From positions 4,451 through 12,979 of the forward strand of contig DKNW01000016.1 in the NCBI GenBank assembly GCA_002469805.1: 8,529 nucleotides of DNA, read 5' to 3'. This DNA is from Rhodobiaceae bacterium UBA7378. GTDB taxonomy: Bacteria; Pseudomonadota; Alphaproteobacteria; RS24. This document shows, piece by piece, positions 1-6,418 of the stretch (the stretch's first letter is position 1; every line of letters begins with the position of its first letter). A program made the position numbers and the translations under genes. The notes beneath the pieces are model-generated. The model saw nothing but the letters and a program-made list of their open reading frames with translations. It had not been told where the DNA came from and ran no database searches.

Positions 1-24
1 ATACAGGGCTTGATACAGGGCTTG
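1..24 (+). repeat. Perfect 12-bp tandem duplication in the linker of the left-edge gene
   Basis: The 12-mer ATACAGGGCTTG occurs twice head to tail at 1-12 and 13-24, followed by a related GAGCAGGG. Because 12 is a multiple of three, the repeat stays in frame and encodes a repeated TGLD/TGLG motif in the presumed linker before the folded domain. The array is cut by the window edge, so its true copy number is unknown. Confidence 0.7.
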
Positions 25-1436
25 GAGCAGGGTTAGCAACGGTTTTAGATGCGCAAAGTTTTAATGTTCCACCGCGGCCAGCAGGAGCCATAACCATATC
101 ACTGCTCTTGCCGCTGGGTAGCGCCAATGACGATGTGCGTGCTCTAGCCGAAGCGCTTTTGCAGGCTGCACAACTTGCCTTATTTGATGTCGGGCGCAGC
201 GACCTTCTGCTTCAGGTCAAAGATACTAAAGGCACGCCGGCTGGCGCACAAATGGCAGCGCGCGCGGCCCTCGTGTCTGGCACGGACATTATTATCGGGC
301 CACTTTTTGCAACATCTGTACAGGCCATTGCGCCCGTTCTGGCAAATACAAATGTCCCGGCTTTGGCACTCTCAAACGACCGCTCTGTGGCCAGCAGAAA
401 TATCTGGCTTTTAGGCTTCATTCCCGAAGACAATATTGATCGCGCCGTTGCGCAAACCATCGGGCAGGGACTGACCCGCTTTGGTGCGCTCTTGCCCGAA
501 GGCACATATGGCACACGCCTCGGCCAGACGCTGAGCGAGCGTATATCGCGCTATGGCGGGGAACTGGTGCAGGTGGAAATTTATCCGCCCGATGCGCCGG
601 GCATGTTCGAGCCTGTAAAGCGCCTCGCGCAGTATGAAACACGGCGCAACGCACATAGCGATGAGATGGCCCGCCTTGAGCAGGAAGCCGCTTTGCTCGC
701 ACCGCCAGACACGCCGAGTGAAAAATTATTCGAGGCTATTCGCGATACGGCGCCTGAGCTTGTGTCGAAATACGAGACGCTCAAACGCGTCGAGACGCTG
801 GGGGAAATTCCCTATGACGCTGTATTCATGCCTGAAGGCGGGCTTGCTCTGCGCAATCTAGCACCGTTATTGCCTTATTTCGACGTTGATCCGCGGCGGG
901 TAAAATTCGTTGGCACCGGCCTGTGGGACGACCCCAAGCTTGGTCAGGAGCCACCTTTACATGGCGGCTGGTATGCCGCACCAGACATGCAGCTATGGCG
1001 CAAATTTTCCGATCATTACACAGCGAATTTCCAAACCCGACCGGCACGCCTTGCCAGTATCGCTTATGATGCGGTAGGTCTGGCAGCCCGGCTATCTGCC
1101 GTTCATGGGCGTGATCCGTTCCGGCTGGAATCGCTGACTGATCCCAATGGCTTTGTCGGCATTGATGGCATTTTGCGCCTGACCCCGGACGGATTGGCCG
1201 AGCGCGGGCTGGCCGTCCACGAAATCCAACGCAAGAAGACTGTGTTAATCAGCCCGGCACCGACCAGCTTCGTTGAACGCGACCGGCGCATGCAGGCTGC
1301 CTTGGCATTGGCGGCCAGCTTGCAAAACCAACGCCGCGCCGCGCCCGAAGATATGATGATGCCCGGGCAAGGCGACCCGTCACAAAACGCCGTGCCATTT
1401 AGTACGAACGCTAACCCGCCAGCACCGCGCCAGTAA
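1..1436 (+). CDS. Penicillin-binding protein activator (LpoA-like, periplasmic-binding fold), 5' truncated
   Basis: The reading frame is open from base 3 to the TAA at 1434-1436, giving 477 visible residues with no stop and no plausible start, so the N-terminus (probably a lipoprotein signal) lies outside the window. Visible residues 1-30 look like a low-complexity linker rich in Gly, Ala and Pro. The first strand of a type I periplasmic-binding fold follows (ITISLLLPLGS), then a long helix (ALLQAAQLALFDV) and a KDTKGTPAGAQ segment, the usual opening of LpoA-like and Leu/Ile/Val-binding-like proteins. The tail, about the last 45 residues, is Ala, Met, Pro and Gln rich and probably disordered. 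Family members are outer-membrane or periplasmic factors that stimulate penicillin-binding proteins; a role in peptidoglycan synthesis is inferred here. In alphaproteobacteria such a gene commonly sits near hemW-rdgB-rph. A solute-binding protein of an ABC importer is the alternative, but no transporter genes are visible. Confidence 0.82.
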   Translation, partial: TGLDTGLGAGLATVLDAQSFNVPPRPAGAITISLLLPLGSANDDVRALAEALLQAAQLALFDVGRSDLLLQVKDTKGTPAGAQMAARAALVSGTDIIIGPLFATSVQAIAPVLANTNVPALALSNDRSVASRNIWLLGFIPEDNIDRAVAQTIGQGLTRFGALLPEGTYGTRLGQTLSERISRYGGELVQVEIYPPDAPGMFEPVKRLAQYETRRNAHSDEMARLEQEAALLAPPDTPSEKLFEAIRDTAPELVSKYETLKRVETLGEIPYDAVFMPEGGLALRNLAPLLPYFDVDPRRVKFVGTGLWDDPKLGQEPPLHGGWYAAPDMQLWRKFSDHYTANFQTRPARLASIAYDAVGLAARLSAVHGRDPFRLESLTDPNGFVGIDGILRLTPDGLAERGLAVHEIQRKKTVLISPAPTSFVERDRRMQAALALAASLQNQRRAAPEDMMMPGQGDPSQNAVPFSTNANPPAPRQ

Positions 1437-2556
1437 TCTGGTCCAGCACGAGGCGTCCGGCAGGCGTTACGGCAAGAACTTGCACATCGCGCGCAAGCAA
1501 GCCATCGTCCCTCAGCATGGCAATGCGACCCATATCCAGCGGCACGCCCAGCGCCGCAAGCCGCGACATGGGCAAGCCCTCGACAAGGCGCAAGCCCAAT
1601 AACAGCGCCTCGGCGTGAAGATCATAATCCGTCAGCGGGCGCTTTTCCTGGAAGCCATCGCCACCATTGGCAAGGCTGGCAAGCCAATCGGCCGGCTTGG
1701 TTCGAGCAAAAGTCGCCACGCGGCCTGTCTCGGTTGTCACGCGGCCATGCGCCCCGGGGCCGATGCCCAGATAATCGCCACCCTGCCACGTTGCAATATT
1801 GTGGCGGCAGGCATGGCCCGCGCGCGCATGATTGGAAACTTCGTAAGCTGGCAGACCCGCCGCGTCGCATAATTCTTGTGTTACCTCATACATGTCAGCG
1901 GCAAGCGTATCCTCCGGCATGGCAAACTTGCCAGCTTCGTGACGTCTGAAAAACGGCGTCTCCGGTTCAATAGTCAGCTGGTATAGCGACACATGCGCTG
2001 GTGCCATGGCCAGCACACCCTGTAATTCGCGCCGCCAATCTGCCAGCGTCTGGGTCGGGCGCGCATAAATCAAATCCAGTGACACGTGTTCAAAAATGCT
2101 CGACGCCACGGCAAAAGCCTCTTGCGCCTGCGCCACCGAATGTGTGCGCCCCAAAAATTTAAGAGCTGCAGCATCTAGCGCCTGCACGCCCAATGAGAGG
2201 CGGGTAATGCCTGCCACTTTCAGGGCTTTTAACTGATTTTCAGGAGCCGATACAGGATTTGCCTCAAGCGATATCTCGGCATTGGCCGCCAGCCCCCAGC
2301 GGCGATCGATATCTGCCAATATATCAGCCACCAATTCGGGTGCCATAAGCGAGGGCGTGCCACCGCCAAAGAAAATCGTCTCGACGGGCCCGTCAGCACG
2401 CATCCCTTGTGCATGGCTCAGCGCGCGTAGATAGCCCGCACGCCAGTCGGCCCCTTGCGTGTCGCGCGCGAGGTGCACATTGAAATCACAATAGGGGCAA
2501 ATGGCCGCGCAAAACGGCCAGTGAACATAAACACCGAGCGGAACGCTCTCAGCCAC
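1411..2556 (-). CDS. hemW: HemW, radical SAM haem chaperone (coproporphyrinogen III oxidase-like)
   Basis: The protein is 381 residues from a GTG start, close to E. coli HemW (about 378). It opens MAESVPLGVYVHWPFC, with the radical SAM cluster cysteines at C16, C20 and C23 in the CxxxCPYCDF form typical of HemW; HemN has a further Cys after this motif. The SAM-binding GGGTPS is at 64-69, and the family segment with HN at 252-253 and YLGIGPGAHG at 262-271 is intact. HemW binds haem and is thought to insert it into haem proteins; it is not an oxygen-independent coproporphyrinogen oxidase despite frequent annotation as one. An in-frame ATG at 2634 exists, but it would add 26 residues lying over the conserved end of rdgB. 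The GTG at 2556 overlaps the rdgB stop by 8 bp (GTGGCTGA), suggesting coupled translation. No strong Shine-Dalgarno is seen. The 3' end overlaps the convergent left-edge gene by 26 bp. Confidence 0.93.
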   Translation of the reverse strand: MAESVPLGVYVHWPFCAAICPYCDFNVHLARDTQGADWRAGYLRALSHAQGMRADGPVETIFFGGGTPSLMAPELVADILADIDRRWGLAANAEISLEANPVSAPENQLKALKVAGITRLSLGVQALDAAALKFLGRTHSVAQAQEAFAVASSIFEHVSLDLIYARPTQTLADWRRELQGVLAMAPAHVSLYQLTIEPETPFFRRHEAGKFAMPEDTLAADMYEVTQELCDAAGLPAYEVSNHARAGHACRHNIATWQGGDYLGIGPGAHGRVTTETGRVATFARTKPADWLASLANGGDGFQEKRPLTDYDLHAEALLLGLRLVEGLPMSRLAALGVPLDMGRIAMLRDDGLLARDVQVLAVTPAGRLVLDQITGAVLAG

Positions 2557-3172
2557 TAAAGCACCCGGCGACAAGCTGGGCAAACGCGTCGGCCCGATGC
2601 GAAATCGCGTGCTTGGTATCGGGTGCCATTTCACCGAATGTCAGATCGCCGCCCAGCGGTAGAAAAATCGGGTCGTATCCGAAGCCGTTTTTGCCGCGCA
2701 TCGGCCACACGAGTGTACCATCAACACGCCCCTCGAAACTTTCAGCATGGCCATCGGGCCACGCTAAACTTAACGCGCAAATGAAATGGGCCGTGCGGGG
2801 TGCATCGGGTTTTTGCCCCAGCGCCATCTCAATTTTGTGCATGGCAAAATCGAAGTCACGCGTACCATCGGGTTTTTGCGCCCAACGCGCCGAATAAATG
2901 CCCGGCGCCCCGTCGAGCGCATCCACCGCCAAACCGCTATCATCAGCCAGTGCTGGACGCCCGGTCGCCCTTGCCGCGGCGTGCGCTTTCAATTCGGCAT
3001 TGGCAATAAAGTCAGCACCGGTTTCTTCCGGCTCGGGCAAACCCAGCGCGTCAGCCCCGACAGATTGAACCCCATACGGAGCCAGCAGGTCGCCGATCTC
3101 TGAAATTTTGCCCGTATTATGACTGGCAACAATAATCTCATCGGCATCAAATTGGCGGCGCCTGGCACTCAT
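2549..3172 (-). CDS. rdgB: RdgB/HAM1 family dITP/XTP pyrophosphatase
   Basis: This 207-residue protein hydrolyses non-canonical purine triphosphates (dITP, XTP, ITP) to the monophosphate and pyrophosphate, keeping deaminated purines out of DNA and RNA. The family signatures are intact: the nucleotide-binding SHNTGK at 17-22, ADDSGLAVDAL at 76-86 with D78 aligning to the catalytic Asp of E. coli RdgB, GAPGIYSARWA at 88-98, GFGYDPIF at 163-170, and SHR at 191-193 that contacts the base. A short N-terminal extension precedes the first strand. The start codon overlaps the rph stop as ATGA, with a GAGG 10 bases upstream inside rph. It is the middle gene of rph-rdgB-hemW, probably on one transcript. 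Cytoplasmic. Confidence 0.96.
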   Translation of the reverse strand: MSARRRQFDADEIIVASHNTGKISEIGDLLAPYGVQSVGADALGLPEPEETGADFIANAELKAHAAARATGRPALADDSGLAVDALDGAPGIYSARWAQKPDGTRDFDFAMHKIEMALGQKPDAPRTAHFICALSLAWPDGHAESFEGRVDGTLVWPMRGKNGFGYDPIFLPLGGDLTFGEMAPDTKHAISHRADAFAQLVAGCFSG

Positions 3173-3894
3173 CGGGCGACAGCCTCATTCTGCTGGGTAA
3201 CCAGGGCGCCAATGCTCTGGCGCGCCAAACGCATCAGCTCCATAAATGCGGCCTCGTCAAACGCCGCGCCTTCAGCAGTTGCTTGAATTTCAACAATGTC
3301 TCCTGTGCCTGTCAGCACAAAATTCGCATCCGTATCCGCCGTGCTGTCTTCATCATAATCAAGATCAGACACCGGCACGCCGTCATAAATACCGCATGAG
3401 ATTGCGGCCACATTGTCAGTCAGCACAGCCCCGGAGACCAGCCCACGTGCGCGCATGGTTTCGATACAATCATGCAACGCTACCCACGCGCCGGTAATCG
3501 ACGCCGTGCGAGTGCCGCCATCTGCCTGAATGACATCGCAGTCAAGGCTGATCTGGTGCTCGCCTAGCGCTGTCATGTCAACAACCGCCCGCAAGCTGCG
3601 CCCAATCAAGCGTTGAATTTCCTGCGTTCGGCCCGACTGCTTGCCGGCGCTTGCCTCGCGGCGCATCCGGTCGCCCGTCGCGCGGGGCAACATGCCATAT
3701 TCGGCTGTGACCCAGCCTTGGCCTTTGCCGCGCAACCATGGTGGCACCCGCTCTTCTAGGCTGGCGGTGCACAAAACATGTGTGTCACCAAATTTGACGA
3801 GGCACGAGCCTTCGGCATGCTTGGAAACATTGCGAGTCAAAGTGACAGGGCGCATGGCATCGGCTGCGCGACCCGAAGGGCGTGAAAAACTCAT
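3169..3894 (-). CDS. rph: Ribonuclease PH
   Basis: RNase PH is a phosphate-dependent 3'-to-5' exoribonuclease that trims tRNA precursors and other RNA 3' ends, acting as a hexameric ring in the cytoplasm. The 241-residue protein is full length for the family (about 238). It begins with the typical RPSGR..D.MRPVTLTRNV segment. Further signatures are GSCLVKFGDTHVLCTAS at 29-45, the RNA-binding TAEYGMLPRAT at 63-73, QEIQRLIGRSLRAV at 91-104, the phosphate-binding GGTRT at 126-130, and the acidic metal-site region around D179, D181 and D183. Unlike the well-known K-12 frameshifted allele, this copy is intact. An AGAGG Shine-Dalgarno lies 9 bases before the ATG. It is the first gene of the minus-strand rph-rdgB-hemW set and overlaps rdgB by 4 bp. 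Confidence 0.97.
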   Translation of the reverse strand: MSFSRPSGRAADAMRPVTLTRNVSKHAEGSCLVKFGDTHVLCTASLEERVPPWLRGKGQGWVTAEYGMLPRATGDRMRREASAGKQSGRTQEIQRLIGRSLRAVVDMTALGEHQISLDCDVIQADGGTRTASITGAWVALHDCIETMRARGLVSGAVLTDNVAAISCGIYDGVPVSDLDYDEDSTADTDANFVLTGTGDIVEIQATAEGAAFDEAAFMELMRLARQSIGALVTQQNEAVAR

Positions 3895-3921
3895 GAAAAT
3901 TATCCTCTGCTGTTTGGCTCA

Positions 3922-3950
3922 TGTTTAGCGTGTCCACAAAGGCTTCACAA
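3922..3950 (-). promoter_or_regulatory. Possible promoter of the rph-rdgB-hemW operon
   Basis: Read on the minus strand, TTGTGA (3950-3945) is separated by 17 bases from TAAACA (3927-3922), about 28 bases before the rph ATG. The -35 box matches the housekeeping consensus at four of six positions and the -10 box at only three. The spacing and the leader with its AGAGG site are reasonable, but the -10 match is poor and this is a weak call. Confidence 0.28.
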
Positions 3951-3971
3951 GCGGCCCTTGGCTACTTAAAT
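3944..3971 (+). promoter_or_regulatory. Candidate sigma-70-type promoter of hrcA-grpE
   Basis: TTCACA (3944-3949) matches the -35 consensus at five of six positions. It is followed after 16 bases by TTAAAT (3966-3971), which matches the -10 consensus at four of six. Transcription would then start around 3977-3979, on or next to the hrcA ATG at 3979, predicting a leaderless or nearly leaderless message. No CIRCE inverted repeat and no RpoH-type promoter is visible in this spacer. The call is inferred from motif matches alone. Confidence 0.4.
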
Positions 3972-3978
3972 AGAAGGT

Positions 3979-5049
3979 ATGAGCAATATTGCTTCTTTGA
4001 GTGAACGCGCGCGTCTGATTTTCCGGCAGATCGTGGAAAGCTATTTGGAAACCGGCGCGCCAGTTGGTTCGCGCCTGCTATCTGAAGTGCTGGAGCCACA
4101 GCTGTCGCCGGCATCGATCCGTGCGACGATGGCCGAGTTGGAACACTCTGGCCTTTTGTATGCACCGCATGTTTCGGCAGGGCGCCTGCCGACGCAAAGC
4201 GGTCTGCGACTTTTTATCGACGGTCTCTTGCAGGTGAGTGAGCTTACCGCAGCAGAACGCGAAATCATCGCGCCCGATACACAGTCAGATTTAGGGGCCG
4301 AGCAATTATTACGTCAGGCCGTTGAGAGCCTGTCGGGGCTAAGCCAATGCGCGGGCCTTGTTGTGTCGCCCAGCACCGATCCGATCATCAAGCATATTGA
4401 GTTCACGCCAATTTCAGACACTCAGATCCTTGTCATTTTGGTGGATGAAGCCAACCAAGTTGAAAACCGCGTAATGCCCAAGCCCCGCGACCTCCTGCCG
4501 TCCACCTTGACGGAGGTTAGCAATTATCTGAATGCCCGGCTAAAGGGGCGCACGCTTGGGCAGTTGCGTCACGAGGCTCAAGCAGAGCTTGAAAATTTGC
4601 GCAAAGAGTTGGGAGAGCTAACCGCGCAAATTGTTGCTGCCGGCCTTGCTTCATGGACCGGGCGCGACGCCCAGCCGGTTAGCAGTCCGACGCCGGATGC
4701 GCTGTCAAAATCGCTCATCGTGCGCGGCGAAGCCCATTTGCTCAACAATATTGAAGCCATGGAAGATCTTGAGCGTGTTCGCCTTTTATTCGACGACCTT
4801 GAGCGCAAGGAAGAATTAATCAGCCTGTTGTCCGAGGCCGAGGGCGGGGAGGGCGTGCGCATTTTTATCGGCTCCGAAACGCCACTTTTCTCGCTGTCAG
4901 GTTCGTCGCTCATCATCAGCTCGTATCGTAATAGCGAAAGCCATATTGTTGGCGTTTTAGGCGTTATTGCACCAACGCGCAGCAATTATGCCCGCCTCAT
5001 TCCCTTGGTTGACCATACTGCCCACGTGGTCACCAAATTGCTCAGTTGA
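3979..5049 (+). CDS. hrcA: HrcA, heat-inducible transcription repressor
   Basis: HrcA represses chaperone genes, classically groESL, by binding the CIRCE inverted repeat; GroEL keeps it active. The 356-residue protein is normal length. The N-terminal winged helix-turn-helix spans about residues 5-75 and carries FRQIVESYLETGAPVGSR, LSPASIRATMAELEHSGLL and the wing PHVSAGRLPTQSG. The rest is the GAF-like and dimerisation region, with conserved stretches such as GLVVSP, FTPIS, VRIFIGSE and GVLGVIAPTRSNYARLI near the C-terminus. The ATG fits family alignments, being five residues before the usual LSER/LNER motif. A GAAGG at 3973-3977 lies only one base before it, too close for normal ribosome spacing, so leaderless initiation is likely. 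A TTG at 3997 is a less likely alternative. grpE follows after 32 bp, consistent with an hrcA-grpE operon. Confidence 0.95.
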   Translation: MSNIASLSERARLIFRQIVESYLETGAPVGSRLLSEVLEPQLSPASIRATMAELEHSGLLYAPHVSAGRLPTQSGLRLFIDGLLQVSELTAAEREIIAPDTQSDLGAEQLLRQAVESLSGLSQCAGLVVSPSTDPIIKHIEFTPISDTQILVILVDEANQVENRVMPKPRDLLPSTLTEVSNYLNARLKGRTLGQLRHEAQAELENLRKELGELTAQIVAAGLASWTGRDAQPVSSPTPDALSKSLIVRGEAHLLNNIEAMEDLERVRLLFDDLERKEELISLLSEAEGGEGVRIFIGSETPLFSLSGSSLIISSYRNSESHIVGVLGVIAPTRSNYARLIPLVDHTAHVVTKLLS

Positions 5050-5081
5050 CCGCAAGGTAAAAACCAGACTAGGAAGACACC

Positions 5082-5738
5082 ATGACCGATAAAGATAAAA
5101 TCACCGAAGACGAAAAAACCCCCGCAGCCGAAACGGAAATTGATGCAGGGGGGGATGCGCCTGCTGAAGATATGGGCGACGCGCCAGAACCAACTGAAGG
5201 CGAACCAATTGGAAGCGAGCCGATTGAAGGCGCGCCAGCGGAAAGCGAAACATTTCAAGCTGAAGCGCCCGTTGAGCCGTCACTGGAAGACCGTCTGGCC
5301 GAAACAAATGATCAACTGTTACGCGCGCTTGCCGAACTGGAAAACACCCGACGCCGCGCTGACCGCGACCGCGCCGAAGCGCTGAAATATGGCGCAGCCA
5401 GCTTCGCCCGCGATATGCTGGGCGTTGCCGATAATTTACAACGCGCGCTGAGTGCCGTCGCCGATATTGAGAGCGAAACGCTGCCCGATGGCGCGAAGTC
5501 TCTGCTTGAAGGCATCGCAGCGACCGAGCGCGACCTGCTTGCGAGCCTTGGCCGCCATAAGGTCACGCCAGTGACACCTATGGGCGAAAAATTTGACCCG
5601 AATGTGCACGAAGCCATGTTCGAAGCGCCAGGCACCGGCCAGCCTGCTGGTACGATTATCGAAGTTGTCGAAACTGGCTATGTGATGGATGAACGCCTCT
5701 TGCGCCCAGCCAAGGTGGGGATTGCCAAAGACGGCTAA
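5082..5738 (+). CDS. grpE: GrpE, nucleotide exchange factor of DnaK
   Basis: GrpE dimers release ADP from DnaK and so drive its folding cycle with DnaJ. In this 218-residue protein, residues 1-65 are a Glu/Asp/Ala/Pro-rich disordered tail with short repeats (GDAPAED/GDAPEP; EPIGS/EPIEG). Residues 66-115 form the long dimerisation coiled coil (LEDRLAETNDQLLRALAELEN and onward), and the C-terminal beta domain carries the family signature: KFDPNVHEAMF at 170-180, then GTIIEVVETGY at 190-200 and RLLRPAKVGIAK at 205-216. An AGGAAG at 5071-5076 with 5-base spacing supports the ATG. An internal ATG at 5172 (M31) would still give a complete folded domain, but it has weaker upstream signals. I see no separate promoter in the 32 bp after hrcA, so co-transcription is likely. 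A run of seven G at 5148-5154 lies in the tail coding region. Confidence 0.97.
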   Translation: MTDKDKITEDEKTPAAETEIDAGGDAPAEDMGDAPEPTEGEPIGSEPIEGAPAESETFQAEAPVEPSLEDRLAETNDQLLRALAELENTRRRADRDRAEALKYGAASFARDMLGVADNLQRALSAVADIESETLPDGAKSLLEGIAATERDLLASLGRHKVTPVTPMGEKFDPNVHEAMFEAPGTGQPAGTIIEVVETGYVMDERLLRPAKVGIAKDG

Positions 5739-5745
5739 AATTAGC
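5734..5745. repeat. 12-bp palindrome spanning the grpE and alkB stop codons
   Basis: GCTAAAATTAGC reads the same on both strands. It contains the TAA of grpE (5736-5738) and, on the other strand, the TAA of alkB (5743-5741), with AA between them. The stem is only five base pairs, has no GC-rich extension and is not followed by a T-run on either strand, so it is not a convincing intrinsic terminator. It is probably a by-product of two convergent genes ending in Gly-stop and Arg-stop codons. Confidence 0.5.
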
Positions 5746-6400
5746 GGTTATCTGGCGGATTAACGCGCCGTAAGGTTAAATTTATTCGGCCACCTTCATG
5801 AAATGGCGCGACCGTGCCCAGGCGTTGCGATGAGCCGTGCAATACCCGATCAATGCCATGAAAATACAGGCGCGACGGCCCACCAAACACAAATACATCG
5901 CCGCTATGCAACCGCATGGACCGCGTCGACCCGCGCCGTTGCGGGCCGCCCATCCGAAACACCGCGGTATCGCCTAATGACACCGACACAACCGGCGCAT
6001 CGAGCGCAGTTTCATCGCGGTCCTGATGCAGGCCCATTTTAGCTTTGGGTGCGGCATAATAATTTATCAGACAACACTCTGGCGGTGCGCGATACCCGGT
6101 CACATCATCCCACAAAGCCAGCAAAGCATCTGGTATTTGTGGCCAAGCCGCGCCAGTTTCAGGGTGATGGGGCTGATAGCGATAACCCTCGCGATCCGAC
6201 ACCCAACCCAACGCGCCGGCATTGGTCATCGTGATTGACCAAGGCTGACCTGTGCGCGGCATACGCGGCACAAACAGCGGCGCGGCAGCGATAATGCGAC
6301 TTAAATCAGCCAAAACAGCGTCCTGCGCATCGCCAGACCAATATTCCGGGTAATAGTGCGTGCCAGCCCCCAGCACATCGGTAACCTTATTGTCGTGCAT
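5741..6400 (-). CDS. alkB: AlkB, 2-oxoglutarate/Fe(II)-dependent alkylated nucleic acid demethylase
   Basis: AlkB oxidatively removes methyl groups such as 1-methyladenine and 3-methylcytosine from DNA and RNA, using Fe(II), oxygen and 2-oxoglutarate. From the ATG at 6400 the protein has 219 residues (E. coli AlkB has 216). The Fe ligands H125 and D127 lie in LHQDRDE and H181 in YFHGI. The 2-oxoglutarate-binding R205 and R211 keep the six-residue spacing seen in E. coli (R204/R210). Substrate-side motifs MTNAGALGW (58-66) and REGYRY (70-75), LINYY (111-115) and PVVSVSLG (136-143) are also present. An in-frame ATG at 6481 would add 27 residues, but family length, the GAAGG at 6411-6415 and the position of the promoter signals favour 6400. 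It stands alone on the minus strand between grpE and dnaK. I see no Ada-type gene nearby. Confidence 0.95.
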   Translation of the reverse strand: MHDNKVTDVLGAGTHYYPEYWSGDAQDAVLADLSRIIAAAPLFVPRMPRTGQPWSITMTNAGALGWVSDREGYRYQPHHPETGAAWPQIPDALLALWDDVTGYRAPPECCLINYYAAPKAKMGLHQDRDETALDAPVVSVSLGDTAVFRMGGPQRRGSTRSMRLHSGDVFVFGGPSRLYFHGIDRVLHGSSQRLGTVAPFHEGGRINLTLRRVNPPDNR

Positions 6401-6410
6401 GATTATTACA

Positions 6411-6415
6411 CCTTC
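6411..6415 (-). promoter_or_regulatory. Ribosome binding site deciding the alkB start
   Basis: On the minus strand GAAGG lies 10 bases before the ATG at 6400. It supports this start over the in-frame ATG at 6481, which would place the dnaK promoter region inside alkB and give a protein longer than the family. Confidence 0.5.
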
Positions 6416-6418
6416 AAC

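Noticed and set aside
108..1436. TTG at 108 as the start of the left-edge gene
   Set aside because: It falls inside the first beta strand of the periplasmic-binding fold, and the frame is open to the window edge, so the gene is truncated and does not start here.
3506..3516. GAGTGC resembling half of a CIRCE element (also near 5449)
   Set aside because: These are single half-site cores inside rph and grpE coding sequence with no matching inverted partner nine bases away.
3965..3974. RpoH-like -10 (TCTATTTAAG) on the minus strand upstream of rph
   Set aside because: It matches most of the -10 consensus, but no CTTG lies 17-18 bases upstream, within the hrcA start region.
4578..4985. 135-codon open frame on the minus strand inside hrcA
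   Set aside because: It is a Ser/Arg-rich antisense shadow with no motif and is fully covered by conserved hrcA sequence.
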